64,000 nt of DNA from an uncultured Bacteroides sp. (GTDB taxonomy: Bacteria; Bacteroidota; Bacteroidia; Bacteroidales; Bacteroidaceae). Both the position numbers and the translations under genes were made by a program. Below are positions 28,424-36,995 of this stretch, piece by piece (within the stretch, counting starts at the first letter, position 1; every line of letters begins with the position of its first letter). The notes beneath the pieces were generated by a model. It did no database searches. It was given only the letters and a program-made list of their open reading frames with translations, and was not told the DNA's origin. The DNA lies in the NCBI GenBank assembly GCA_947074275.1, contig CAMTPA010000003.1, positions 1-64,000 on the forward strand. The letters run 5' to 3'.

Positions 28424-29509
28424 CTACGTGGTAAAATCGGTCTTTTGCAATGCTGTTTTTCTGAAATTAAGAGGAGTGACACCCGTATTCTTGATGAATG
28501 CGCGTCGAAAAGTAGATATAGCATTAAACCCCGAAAGCTCTGCAATCTCCTCGATTGTTGTAGAGTGAGACGACTCTAACAAAGGGATGCTTACTTTTTC
28601 GATGCGATAGCTGTTTATATAATCATAAAAACTGATTTGAAGAATGTTGTTGAAATATATCGAAAGATACGTTCGGTTGGTGTTGATGGCATTTGCTACA
28701 TCGGTGAGGGTAAGCTTCGGATTCAAATAAGGTTTTTCTTCCTCCATTACTTTCGTTAACATTTCTTTGATGGGAATGTTAGCCACGTAGTCTTCTTGCC
28801 TATACAATTCCAACTCTTCTGGTTTCCCCTCTGCTTCTTCGTCGGCGGGTGATATGTCGACCACAACTTGACGCTGTGCGTGATGGATGATGTAAGCCCA
28901 AAAAGCAATAGACGAAAGATAGTAAATCAGGTCTCCCCATCCGGGCTGACTAAATGCGGTGGTGTATATCCATAGCGACAGGCATATAACCAAAATGGCG
29001 GTGGCTTCTCGTATCCATTTTATATCAATGTTGTCCGAGTAGGAGTAGAAATTGCGGATGTGTTTTTGGTATCGGTATATAGCCGTGTAAAGAGCTATAA
29101 CGGTGATGAGGCTATAACAAACCAGAAAAACACAATAGCATTGAAAAATCCAAAGAGTGGGATGCACAAAGTAGACCGTGGTGAAGCAAGCGAAAGGTAA
29201 CAGCAGAAACAACAGTTTATTGAGCGTAATCCATTTTGGTTTGGTGAGTTCCATCAAGTAGAAAGAACATATTGCTACACCCCATCCATCTATCATAAAG
29301 AGATACTTTTGAAACTCTTCTGCCCAGTTTGTGTCAAAGATGAAAACAAGGTCTTTCAGTTCGAGAAATGCCCAAAATAGCATCATATAGCCCAACAGTT
29401 TATCAGCTCTTTTTCTCTTTTTCTTGTATCGAAGCAAACTTGCTCCGGCAAATGCAAAAAACATAAATGCCATTCCGTTGGCAAAGTAAGATAGGTTGGT
29501 TGCAATCAT
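28424..29509 (-). CDS. AraC-type regulator with multi-spanning membrane N-terminus (copy 1)
   Basis: This 361-residue protein has about six or seven hydrophobic helices in residues 1-210 (FMFFAFAGASLLRY, LLFLLLPFACFTTVYF, AILVICLSLWIYTTAF), a charged linker, and a C-terminal AraC DNA-binding domain. The DNA-binding part shows DVANAINTNRTYLSIYFNN and IEEIAELSGFNAISTFRRAF. The design suggests a regulator held in the inner membrane. The gene at 34044 has the same plan and the same NTRTYLS-like helix. The signal sensed is unknown. Confidence 0.88.
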   Translation of the reverse strand: MIATNLSYFANGMAFMFFAFAGASLLRYKKKRKRADKLLGYMMLFWAFLELKDLVFIFDTNWAEEFQKYLFMIDGWGVAICSFYLMELTKPKWITLNKLLFLLLPFACFTTVYFVHPTLWIFQCYCVFLVCYSLITVIALYTAIYRYQKHIRNFYSYSDNIDIKWIREATAILVICLSLWIYTTAFSQPGWGDLIYYLSSIAFWAYIIHHAQRQVVVDISPADEEAEGKPEELELYRQEDYVANIPIKEMLTKVMEEEKPYLNPKLTLTDVANAINTNRTYLSIYFNNILQISFYDYINSYRIEKVSIPLLESSHSTTIEEIAELSGFNAISTFRRAFIKNTGVTPLNFRKTALQKTDFTT

Positions 29510-29536
29510 AATTTTACGTTCCTGTTTGGTGTTTTA

Positions 29537-29544
29537 CAAAAGTA
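29537..29544 (-). promoter_or_regulatory. -7 element (TACTTTTG) for the membrane AraC gene
   Basis: A perfect TAnnTTTG match on the minus strand 28 nt upstream of the ATG at 29509. Confidence 0.6.
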
Positions 29545-30226
29545 TAATATTCTTTCGAATTAAAGAAGCGGTGGTGAAAGTAATTTCGATTGAATATAAA
29601 ATGCCAGGATAAAAGTTTTGCTAAACTCCATCCTGGCATTCCCCCAACCAATTAATGTAAATGTCTTTTAAATATAGAATATAAATCTATTTTCTTTTTA
29701 AAAGAACTACTTTGTTTGTGTTGTAGCAAACAAATTTAAAGTTGTAAAGTTTTTCTGTTTTGCTTAGAATCTCTGCTTGCTGTTGCTAAAAATAGAACAA
29801 AATGGAGGGAAGTGTAGGTTCAATAAAACAAAAAAAAGTTCAATGCGTAAAAAAACGCTAATTGAGGCGTGGATTTTATGTTAAAAAAAGGATGAAAATG
29901 GAACACTTGTAGAGCTTGGGTAAAATGTACAACTATTTGTATGTAATCATAAACTTTTGATTCTGTTGGCTTTTGTGATGATTATTTGTAGCCTCTTTTC
30001 TTTGTTTCAAATAGTTGTCTTTCATTTCAATCTCCAAAAAATGTGCGAGTAAAACATTCTCAAACTCTCTTCTGTTATTATTTTTATTAAAGCGCTCGTA
30101 GGTGCAGAATGGGTGGTGTTTTGATAAAAAACAATAGAAACTCACCTTGGTGATGAAACCAAAGCCTGCAAGTAGATAATGAGTGTTTTATAAAATATGT
30201 GATACTAATTAAAGGATAAATAGAAA
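29545..30226. other. AT-rich intergenic region upstream of the MscS gene
   Basis: About 680 bp without a convincing gene. It holds an isolated terminator hairpin near 29600 with a possible minus-strand sRNA promoter at 29731, and the unconvincing 70-aa minus-strand ORF at 29933-30145. The MscS promoter must lie near the right end, but no perfect match is visible. Confidence 0.5.
29597..29724 (-). ncRNA. Candidate small RNA or long leader ending in an intrinsic terminator
   Basis: A -7-like element (TAAATTTG, complement of 29731-29738) would start a transcript near 29724. About 85 nt later, ATGCCAGGAT and ATCCTGGCAT form a 10-bp stem (29601-29610, 29630-29639) followed by UUUUAU. No ORF is evident in the interval. 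It could be an independent sRNA or an attenuated long leader of the membrane AraC gene. Confidence 0.35.
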
Positions 30227-32143
30227 ATGATGCGGAAAGGAGTTTTGCTTTGTTTGATGCTGGTGGCGATTGGAGTGTGTGGCACGTTGCAAGCGCAATT
30301 GCTTAAAGAGATGCGCAACTATTTGAAAGATTCTACTTCCAATGCTTCCGAAACACCCTCTTTTCAGACTGACTCCGATTCTTTGGCATTTGTGACGATG
30401 CAGCTTCAGTTGCAAGAGGCACGGCTCAACGAAGCCAATCTGCGGATGCAACTCGAAGACTTGAAACTGCAACAAGTGTCGGGCGACTCATTGAAACGGC
30501 TCAAACAGAAAGCGCGCATCGACTCGCTGCGCAGTGTCACTACGGGTGTGCCTGTGGTGGTAGACGAAGATACGCTGTTTTACCTCTACGCCAAAAACGG
30601 TGGGTTTAGTGCTTTGCAGCGTGCCGAGATGGAAGCACACTCCATCGATCAATTGGGCCGACGGATGAAATTACAACCCGATTCGCTCTATCTCGAAAAC
30701 AGTGAGAGTGGAACCGATTTGATGTATGGCAACAAAGTAATCACCACCATTACCGACCAAGATGCAATGTGGACTGGGTCTTCACGACAAGAACTGGCAG
30801 AGCTACATCGCAAAGTGGTGACAGAAAAGCTGGCAAAGATGAAACGTGAACACAGTTTGTGGCAATGGGGCAAGCGTCTGTTCTATTTCCTATTGGTCAT
30901 TGTGGGGCAATACTTGTTGTTTCACCTCACCAACTGGGTATATCGCAAGGCCAAAGTGCGCATTGAGAAACTGAAAGATACCAAGCTCAAACCTTTTCAG
31001 ATACAAAATTACGAGCTGCTCGACACGCAACGGCAAGTTCACATCATTATTTTCTTTGCCAACGTGGTGCGGTGGATTGTGATGGGGCTTCAACTGCTCA
31101 TTACCGTGCCGCTGCTTTTCTCCATCTTTCCCAAAACCAAAAAGTTTGCTTTCGAAATACTCTCTTACATTTGGGAACCTGTGAAAAGCATTGCTTTGGA
31201 TGTGGTTCATTACATCCCCAACCTTTTCACCATTTGCATCATCTGGATAGCTGTGCGCTATTTGGTGAAATTGGTGCGCTATCTTGCCACCGAAATTCAA
31301 GCTGAGCGGCTCAAGATAGGGAGCTTTTATGCCGATTGGGCGATACCTACCTACCACATCGTTCGTTTTTTGCTCTATGCTTTTATGATAGCGATGATTT
31401 ATCCTTATCTCCCCGGTGCTAAGTCGGGTGTGTTTCAAGGCATATCGGTGTTCATTGGGCTTATCGTGTCGTTGGGGTCGAGCACCGTGATAGGCAATAT
31501 CATAGCTGGGCTTGTCATCACCTATATGCGTTCGTTCAACGTGGGCGACCGCATTAAGCTAAACGACACCACGGGCAATGTAATCGAGAAAACACCCCTT
31601 GTGATTCGAGTGCGCACACCTAAAAACGAGATAGTCACCATCCCCAATTCGTTTATGATGTCTTCTCAAACGGTCAATTACAGCAACTCGGCACGCACCT
31701 ACGGGCTTATTATCCATTCCGAAGTCACCATTGGCTACGATGCCCCGTGGCGCGAGGTACACCAGTTGCTCGTGGATGCTGCTCTCAACACCCCCGGTGT
31801 GCAAGACGACCCACGTCCCTTTGTGCTCGAAACTTCATTGAGCGATTTCTATCCTGTTTACCAGATAAACGCTTACATCAAAGAGGCAGATAAGATGCCA
31901 CGTATTCTGTCCTACTTGCATCAGAACATACAAGATCGTTTCAATGAAGCTGGTATCGAAATCTTGTCTCCACACTATCGCGCCAATCGCAATGGAGATG
32001 AAACCACCATCCCCAAAGATGATTTGCACGCTAAATATCCCCAATACGATGTGGCTTCGCGAAAGAGTGGAATGGTCGATAAAGAGGTGGAGGAGACGAA
32101 AGGTGAAAACGCGGCAGCTTCTCAAGAATCGCCTCGTGAGTAA
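30227..32143 (+). CDS. MscS-family mechanosensitive ion channel
   Basis: This 638-residue channel has a signal peptide (VAIGVCGTLQAQ) and a periplasmic coiled-coil region of about 150 residues, followed by several membrane helices. The conserved MscS pore helix is GISVFIGLIVSLGSSTVIGNIIAGLVITYMR, written here only to its family features, and the beta domain carries VGDRIKLNDTTGNV and VTIPNSFMM. MscS channels relieve hypo-osmotic pressure. The long N-terminal extension places it with the large MscS-like proteins common in Bacteroidota. It appears monocistronic. Confidence 0.92.
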   Translation: MMRKGVLLCLMLVAIGVCGTLQAQLLKEMRNYLKDSTSNASETPSFQTDSDSLAFVTMQLQLQEARLNEANLRMQLEDLKLQQVSGDSLKRLKQKARIDSLRSVTTGVPVVVDEDTLFYLYAKNGGFSALQRAEMEAHSIDQLGRRMKLQPDSLYLENSESGTDLMYGNKVITTITDQDAMWTGSSRQELAELHRKVVTEKLAKMKREHSLWQWGKRLFYFLLVIVGQYLLFHLTNWVYRKAKVRIEKLKDTKLKPFQIQNYELLDTQRQVHIIIFFANVVRWIVMGLQLLITVPLLFSIFPKTKKFAFEILSYIWEPVKSIALDVVHYIPNLFTICIIWIAVRYLVKLVRYLATEIQAERLKIGSFYADWAIPTYHIVRFLLYAFMIAMIYPYLPGAKSGVFQGISVFIGLIVSLGSSTVIGNIIAGLVITYMRSFNVGDRIKLNDTTGNVIEKTPLVIRVRTPKNEIVTIPNSFMMSSQTVNYSNSARTYGLIIHSEVTIGYDAPWREVHQLLVDAALNTPGVQDDPRPFVLETSLSDFYPVYQINAYIKEADKMPRILSYLHQNIQDRFNEAGIEILSPHYRANRNGDETTIPKDDLHAKYPQYDVASRKSGMVDKEVEETKGENAAASQESPRE

Positions 32144-32541
32144 GGTGAATCAGAGTGAATTATAGCTGCTTGGAGCTTGGATGCCGATAAGCGGTGCTAT
32201 ACAAAGCTATTTGCCGAAGCATTGTCGGTGGAGTTAAAAGAAATGGGACGCAATCTCTGCGTCCCAACCAATCTAATCATTGATACTTGAGAATGGAGTT
32301 TTCGGCATTCTCACTGTTCTTATATTACTAATCTGTGTGTGCTTTTCTTGTAAGAGAGATATTTATCTTTTCAATCAGCTCATCGTGTCTATAAAGTGCT
32401 TCTTGCTGTTACCGAGTATTTGTTTGTGGTGTTCGTACTAAAAAATCACAATGCAAAAGTAGCAGCTTCTCTTTACGCTACTTTTACATACCATTTAAGA
32501 AACTGCTACGTGGGTGTGACGATGCTGTTGCGCATCGCCAT
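32144..32541. other. Convergent intergenic region with three hairpins
   Basis: About 400 bp between the convergent MscS and methyltransferase genes. TGGGACGCA/TGCGTCCCA (32244-32266) is a perfect 9-bp stem after MscS but lacks a T-run. GAGAATG/CATTCTC (32290-32313) is a second small stem. AAAAGTAGC/GCTACTTTT (32455-32485) lies 57 bp beyond the methyltransferase stop with a distal U-rich stretch, and may terminate that gene. Confidence 0.5.
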
Positions 32542-33723
32542 TCACTTGGTGCAATGCACCAATATCTTCTTTTCGTCGGCAAGGGTAGTGGCAAATAGGT
32601 AGTCGTCTCCTCCCTCGGCAAGCTTGGTGCGCTTGCGAAGCTCTGCTACTGTGGCAGGGAAGTTGCGCACGGTGAGGTTGGCTTTTTTGATGTCGCCCAA
32701 CAGCCTCTTTAGCTCTTTTTTTGCGAAAGTACAGTAACTTTTCACCTCAAATATGCGTCCGGGAAACTCTTCTACAAGATTGTCCGAAGTGTATAGGTGG
32801 CTATTGGGGTGTAGCTTCGCTAAACCATATTGTACTGCTACGCTTCGGTAGCCTCCTGCTTTCAGTATAGATGCGTTAGGTTCGTACAGATAATGTTTCA
32901 GCTTGTTGGTATAGCAGCAAGTGGCTTGTTGCTCTGTGATTCGGTTGAAGGTGAAGCGTTGTTCGCCTTGCGTGGTGAGGTTGGTGCAATGCAGAGTTGG
33001 TTCGGTTTCGGCATTGGTTTTCGATAGCACCAACAACAGTTCCTTGCATTCGTTTGCTACCGACACCACGTGAATCTCACGGATGTGTTTCAGCGTGCTC
33101 ACAGTCTTTGCTATGTCGAGCATTGGCGATAGCTTCACCAACACGTTCGTTGTTTTCTCGGTAAGCAAATCTTCGAGCTGTTCTACGTCGGGTTCGCAGT
33201 CCGATATGGCTACGGTTTTGCCTCCGTGCCCGTCGCGTCGCGCTGGGTCTATCATTATCCAGTCGGCAGAGGGCATTTGCATTAAGTAATCTATTGCGTC
33301 ACTATTATGTGTGCGAATGTGGTGAAGTGATAACGTATTGTAATTATTCGTAGTTATTTCGCAGAGTTCTGTTTGTCGCTCCACATAGTGTACTTGTTCA
33401 AATTGTGTAGCCAAAAAAGCGCAATCTACTCCAAAGCCCCCTGTCAAGTCTACCAATATTTTGCCTTGAGCGATGGATGCCTTGTAGCGTGCAGTTGCTT
33501 CCGATGAGCATTGTTCCATCGACAAATGTTGCGGATAGCGCAGTTCATCTTTCGCTGCCCACGAGGGTATTTTGATGCTTGCCGCCTGCCTACCGCTTAT
33601 TTGTGCAATGGCTGTGGGCATATCCACCTCAAGGTATTTGGCGGCTTGCAGAGCCAGTTGTTTCACATCGCTATGGCGATGGTTGGCAACAAACTCTTGG
33701 GTGGCTTGTGATAGTGGTTTCAT
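32542..33723 (-). CDS. Class I SAM-dependent methyltransferase with THUMP-like C-terminal domain
   Basis: The ORF track starts at 33849, but that extension reads through tandem repeats. MKPLSQATQEF at 33723 is the natural start (393 residues; 33756 is an alternative). The SAM-binding motif I is LVDLTGGFGVD, followed by HYVERQ, and IDPARRDGHGG is the putative catalytic loop region. The C-terminus (VRNFPATVAELRKRTKLAEGGDDYLFAT) is the THUMP-like part. The likely target is RNA, but it is not established. Confidence 0.85.
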   Translation of the reverse strand: MKPLSQATQEFVANHRHSDVKQLALQAAKYLEVDMPTAIAQISGRQAASIKIPSWAAKDELRYPQHLSMEQCSSEATARYKASIAQGKILVDLTGGFGVDCAFLATQFEQVHYVERQTELCEITTNNYNTLSLHHIRTHNSDAIDYLMQMPSADWIMIDPARRDGHGGKTVAISDCEPDVEQLEDLLTEKTTNVLVKLSPMLDIAKTVSTLKHIREIHVVSVANECKELLLVLSKTNAETEPTLHCTNLTTQGEQRFTFNRITEQQATCCYTNKLKHYLYEPNASILKAGGYRSVAVQYGLAKLHPNSHLYTSDNLVEEFPGRIFEVKSYCTFAKKELKRLLGDIKKANLTVRNFPATVAELRKRTKLAEGGDDYLFATTLADEKKILVHCTK

Positions 33724-33798
33724 AAAGGGGTTGTTTTTCTTCTCCAATCTGTTCATTATAAACACAATGCAAACTGTATATAGATAGGTAGGTATAAA

Positions 33799-33890
33799 AA
33801 CACCCGGATGTTGTGATATAAAACATCCGGGTGTTGTGATGCAAAACATCCGGGTGTTGTGGTGCAGAACATCCGGGTGTTGTCACACCT
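33799..33890. repeat. 23-bp tandem repeat array D (4 units) with palindromic core
   Basis: Copies of AACATCCGGGTGTTGTG begin at 33822, 33845 and 33868. The first copy, at 33799, is AACACCCGGATGTTGTG. AACACCCGGATGTT is the exact reverse complement of AACATCCGGGTGTT, so unit 1 can pair with any later unit in a 14-bp stem. The array lies between the methyltransferase and the membrane AraC gene. It is the only array with a 23-bp period. Confidence 0.95.
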
Positions 33891-33983
33891 TGTTCTCTAC
33901 ACTTAATTTACTCGTGTGGCAAAGGTCGTTATTTTCTACTAAAGTTTCATCGTTTCCGATGTGCTATATTGATAAATCATTGC

Positions 33984-33991
33984 TATATTTG
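33984..33991 (+). promoter_or_regulatory. -7 element (TATATTTG) for the second membrane AraC gene
   Basis: A perfect TAnnTTTG match 52 nt upstream of the ATG at 34044. Confidence 0.6.
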
Positions 33992-34043
33992 CTCGTGAGA
34001 CTGCGTTCTTAGAAGCTAAACACACGATAATACCCCTGCTGTT

Positions 34044-35279
34044 ATGTTTTATAATTTGATGCTGCTTTTGCCTTGTTGTACCTGTATATTTTGGGGCATC
34101 AACCTGTTGTTAAATGTGCGTAATAACTCGCGCGCTCAAAATATATTGATGATACTCACCGTGCTGGTAGGGTTGTTCTTTTACATTCAGGCCGATTACT
34201 TTGCCACCCCCAGCGATTATCTTGTTTTTCATCGTCTCGAAATAGTAGATGGATACATCTCGATGCTTATTCCTCCATTTACCTACCTATATTTTAAGTC
34301 ACTCACCAATAATAATCCTTTCAGTTGGAAAGATTACTTGCTTTTTCTGCCCTCTTTGATGGTGGGGATGGGTTCACATCTGCTTTACTGGGCTATGGGA
34401 TTGGACAATGCCTTGCTTTATGCGCAAGCTTACGTGGAACAACGCGACAGGTTGTTGGAGATTTTTCCAGATCGATTGTATCGTTTGCACTACTTTGTGG
34501 GCATACAGCTCTACAATTTGGTGGCTTTTTTGCAGATGGTGCTGGTGGTGATATATGCCAACTACAAGGTGATAAAGTATCATCGAGAGCTGGGCGACTT
34601 TTACTCCAACCTCGACGATAAATCGGTGCGTTATAGTTCGGCGGTGCTCTTTTGGGCCAGTGTTTCTATGTTGCTTCCTTTGGTGTTCATTGTCACCAAG
34701 CGCACTTTCTGGGTCGAACACCCTCACTACAATATGGTGTTATTGACGTTGTGGACTATCCCTTATTTCATTTGGTTTTATTTTGCCAATAAACTGCAAT
34801 TTACGGTAGAAGAGTTCTCGCACGACTTGCAAGAGGCCGACGCAGAACAGCACGAAGCAGAACTGGTGACGAATGCTCGGCAGATGCAGCTTTCCTTGTT
34901 TGATGCAATGAAAGAGAGCAATGGAGAAATGACAGAGGCCGATTACAACCTGATGGAGCTGAGAGAGCAATTGGATTTGCTGATGAAAACAAAGCAATTG
35001 TTTTTGCAAAATACGCTTCGGATAGATGATGTGGCAAATGTGTTGCGCACCAATCGCACCTATCTTTCACAACTGATAAAAAAACTGTTCGGGTGCAATT
35101 TCTCAGACTACGTAAATCAGCTACGGGTGGAATATGCTCAAAAATTGCTTGCGCAAACACAAGGTGAAGATTTAAACCAAATAGCCATAGAGAGCGGTTT
35201 CTCGAGCTTATCATCTTTTTATAGAGTGTTCAAAAAATACGTTCACCGCTCGCCCAAGGAGTGGGTTGCAAAACATTAA
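34044..35279 (+). CDS. AraC-type regulator with multi-spanning membrane N-terminus (copy 2)
   Basis: This 411-residue protein has an N-terminal half of about seven hydrophobic helices (LLLPCCTCIFWGINLLL, ILMILTVLVGLFFYI, VLFWASVSMLLPLVFIV) and a linker of about 90 residues rich in Glu. The C-terminal AraC domain shows IDDVANVLRTNRTYLSQLIKKLFG and LNQIAIESGFSSLSSFYRVFKKY. The plan is the same as that of the 28424-29509 gene. It stands immediately before the HPr-kinase-like/PqqD group and could regulate it, but no operon link is visible because that group has its own promoter. Confidence 0.88.
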   Translation: MFYNLMLLLPCCTCIFWGINLLLNVRNNSRAQNILMILTVLVGLFFYIQADYFATPSDYLVFHRLEIVDGYISMLIPPFTYLYFKSLTNNNPFSWKDYLLFLPSLMVGMGSHLLYWAMGLDNALLYAQAYVEQRDRLLEIFPDRLYRLHYFVGIQLYNLVAFLQMVLVVIYANYKVIKYHRELGDFYSNLDDKSVRYSSAVLFWASVSMLLPLVFIVTKRTFWVEHPHYNMVLLTLWTIPYFIWFYFANKLQFTVEEFSHDLQEADAEQHEAELVTNARQMQLSLFDAMKESNGEMTEADYNLMELREQLDLLMKTKQLFLQNTLRIDDVANVLRTNRTYLSQLIKKLFGCNFSDYVNQLRVEYAQKLLAQTQGEDLNQIAIESGFSSLSSFYRVFKKYVHRSPKEWVAKH

Positions 35280-35351
35280 GCAACTCAGCCATTAGCAAAT
35301 AAACTCCATTTTATAAATGCAATTTTGATGATGTTTTCAAATGGATTGTGC

Positions 35352-35359
35352 TATTTTTG
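35352..35359 (+). promoter_or_regulatory. -7 element (TATTTTTG) for the HPr-kinase-like gene
   Basis: A perfect TAnnTTTG match 24 nt upstream of the ATG at 35384. It excludes the longer ORF-track start at 35348. Confidence 0.65.
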
Positions 35360-35383
35360 TGGCACAAAATAAAAAGGATACTA

Positions 35384-36250
35384 ATGAAACAATACGAAAT
35401 AGGCGGATGCCTCTGCACGATAAAAGGCGACGAACAAGTGGCTGGTGCAAACTATACCCCTTTTGAGCGAGATAACTCCACTGCAAACCCACTGTTTGAG
35501 CTTGATGTGAAACTCAACCAAACGCCCTCATCTATTGAAGAATGGAGTGAGGTGGACGAGTATGTGGATGAGAACAATCGCTTTGTGGCATATCAAAAAG
35601 AGGATAAGTTGCGATTGGTGGGCTATCTGCCAGGCAAACCACATCCCATATCGGTGGTGGAGTGCAACGAACGATTCAATCAGAATACGCTTTGGATTAT
35701 AGAGCCAAACTTCAAGCAAATGGCTTTCGACAACGCGATGATGCTTGTTTATGCTTGTGCGGGCGCATTGCGTCAAGACACGTTGCTCATTCACAGTTCG
35801 GTGGTGGTGCGCAATGAAAAAGCTTATCTGTTTTTGGGCAAAAGTGGCACGGGAAAAAGTACACACACGCGTCTTTGGCTCGAACATATCGCCCACACAC
35901 ACCGACTGAATGATGATAATCCCGTGATAAAGATAGAACACGATGAAGTAATCGTGTATGGTTCGCCTTGGAGCGGCAAAACTGCTTGCTACTTAGACGA
36001 ACATTACCCCGTAGGCGCATTCACTCGTTTGTGGCAAGCACCCGAAAACAAAATCAATCGTCTGAAAGGGGCGATGGCCTATGCTTCGTTGATGCCCACA
36101 GTGAGCACCCTTCCTTGCTCGGCAGCGGTGGGCGAAGGGGTAAGAAACGCACTCACCAAAGTGGTGGAGCACACGCCTGTTTTCCGTCTCGACTGCCTGC
36201 CCGATGAGGCCGCTGCACAATTATCGTTCAACACCCTCGCCGTGCAATGA
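35384..36250 (+). CDS. HPr kinase-like P-loop protein of a RiPP-like cluster
   Basis: This 288-residue protein has an N-terminal region without known motifs and a C-terminal kinase core: LIHSSVVVRNEKAYLFLGKSG leading into the P-loop GKSGTGKS (residues 152-159). It also has HDEVIVYGSPWSGK and the C-terminal FRLDCLPD. This is the pattern of the HprK/PEPCK-like ATPases found beside PqqD proteins. In some lasso-peptide clusters such kinases phosphorylate the peptide. Its stop overlaps the next start by 4 bp, and pqqD follows. The substrate here is unknown. Confidence 0.85.
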   Translation: MKQYEIGGCLCTIKGDEQVAGANYTPFERDNSTANPLFELDVKLNQTPSSIEEWSEVDEYVDENNRFVAYQKEDKLRLVGYLPGKPHPISVVECNERFNQNTLWIIEPNFKQMAFDNAMMLVYACAGALRQDTLLIHSSVVVRNEKAYLFLGKSGTGKSTHTRLWLEHIAHTHRLNDDNPVIKIEHDEVIVYGSPWSGKTACYLDEHYPVGAFTRLWQAPENKINRLKGAMAYASLMPTVSTLPCSAAVGEGVRNALTKVVEHTPVFRLDCLPDEAAAQLSFNTLAVQ

Positions 36251-36690
36251 GAAGAGTGCTGATAGCCAACGATGTGATAGCCGAAGAGACAAAACGGCTG
36301 ATAGACGAAGGGCAAGAGGTGACTTTGCGCGTGAAAGGCAACAGCATGCTTCCCTTTATTCACGGCGATAAAGATATGGCGGTGCTTCGGTCGGTATCAA
36401 AGCCTCTAAGCAGGTGGGACATTGTGTTGGCCTACGACACACGTGGTGTGCTGGTGCTACATCGCATCATAAAGATAGAGGACAACGTGCTGACACTAAT
36501 GGGAGACGGCAACCTGAAAGGAGTGGAACAGTGCAAGCAAACCGATGTGATAGCCAAACTGGAAGCTGTGCAACGCGAAGAGCGGCGATGGGATTGCAAC
36601 ACGAGAAATGCACGGCTGAAAGCGGTGATATGGTTTCGCATTCGCCCACTGCGTCGCTATCTGCTGGGCGTATATCGCCGAATAATCTGA
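36247..36690 (+). CDS. S24/S26 signal peptidase-like protein with Ser/His dyad
   Basis: This 147-residue protein has the signal-peptidase I fold motif VKGNSMLPFIHGDKD (Ser33). In place of the usual bacterial catalytic Lys it has VLHRIIKI with His72, as in the ER/archaeal Sec11 type. No membrane helix is present, so it would act in the cytoplasm or loosely at the membrane, unlike true signal peptidases. It is translationally coupled to the HPr-kinase-like gene and 32 bp before pqqD. A role as the leader or precursor protease of the cluster is inferred. Confidence 0.85.
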   Translation: MRRVLIANDVIAEETKRLIDEGQEVTLRVKGNSMLPFIHGDKDMAVLRSVSKPLSRWDIVLAYDTRGVLVLHRIIKIEDNVLTLMGDGNLKGVEQCKQTDVIAKLEAVQREERRWDCNTRNARLKAVIWFRIRPLRRYLLGVYRRII

Positions 36691-36722
36691 AGAAGTGATA
36701 ACCAATAATAATAAGAAAAACA

Positions 36723-36995
36723 ATGAAAGTAAAACCCGAATTTGAACTCCGCACCGTAGCAGGCGAAAATATTGTAGTAGCAACTGGCAAAGCTGCCACC
36801 AACTTTTCTCGTTTAATATCGCTCAATGATTCCGCCGCCTATCTGTGGCGCGAGGTGTCTGCTATGCCTGCTTTCGATGAGCAAACCATAGCACAACTAC
36901 TCACTCAGCGTTATGGCGTAGATATGCAAACGGCATTGGCTGATGGTGGCGAGCTGGTGCAAAACTGGTTGGACGCTGGCATCATCGAAGCGTAG
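36723..36995 (+). CDS. PqqD-family protein (RiPP recognition element)
   Basis: This 90-residue protein is close to the length of free-standing PqqD proteins. NFSRLISLNDSAAYLWREV and QLLTQRYGVDMQTALADGGELVQNWLDAGII match the PqqD winged-helix fold, which binds leader peptides in many RiPP pathways. It is the third gene of the HPr-kinase-like operon and overlaps the convergent ABC transporter gene by 14 bp. No radical-SAM partner or precursor peptide is seen in the window. Confidence 0.88.
   Translation: MKVKPEFELRTVAGENIVVATGKAATNFSRLISLNDSAAYLWREVSAMPAFDEQTIAQLLTQRYGVDMQTALADGGELVQNWLDAGIIEA

Noticed and set aside
29933-30145. 70-aa minus-strand ORF
   Set aside because: AT-rich, biased composition, no promoter element or recognisable family; left as intergenic.
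32542-33849. Longer start for the methyltransferase
   Set aside because: The extra N-terminus is translation of the 23-bp repeat array; MKPLSQ at 33723 fits the family.
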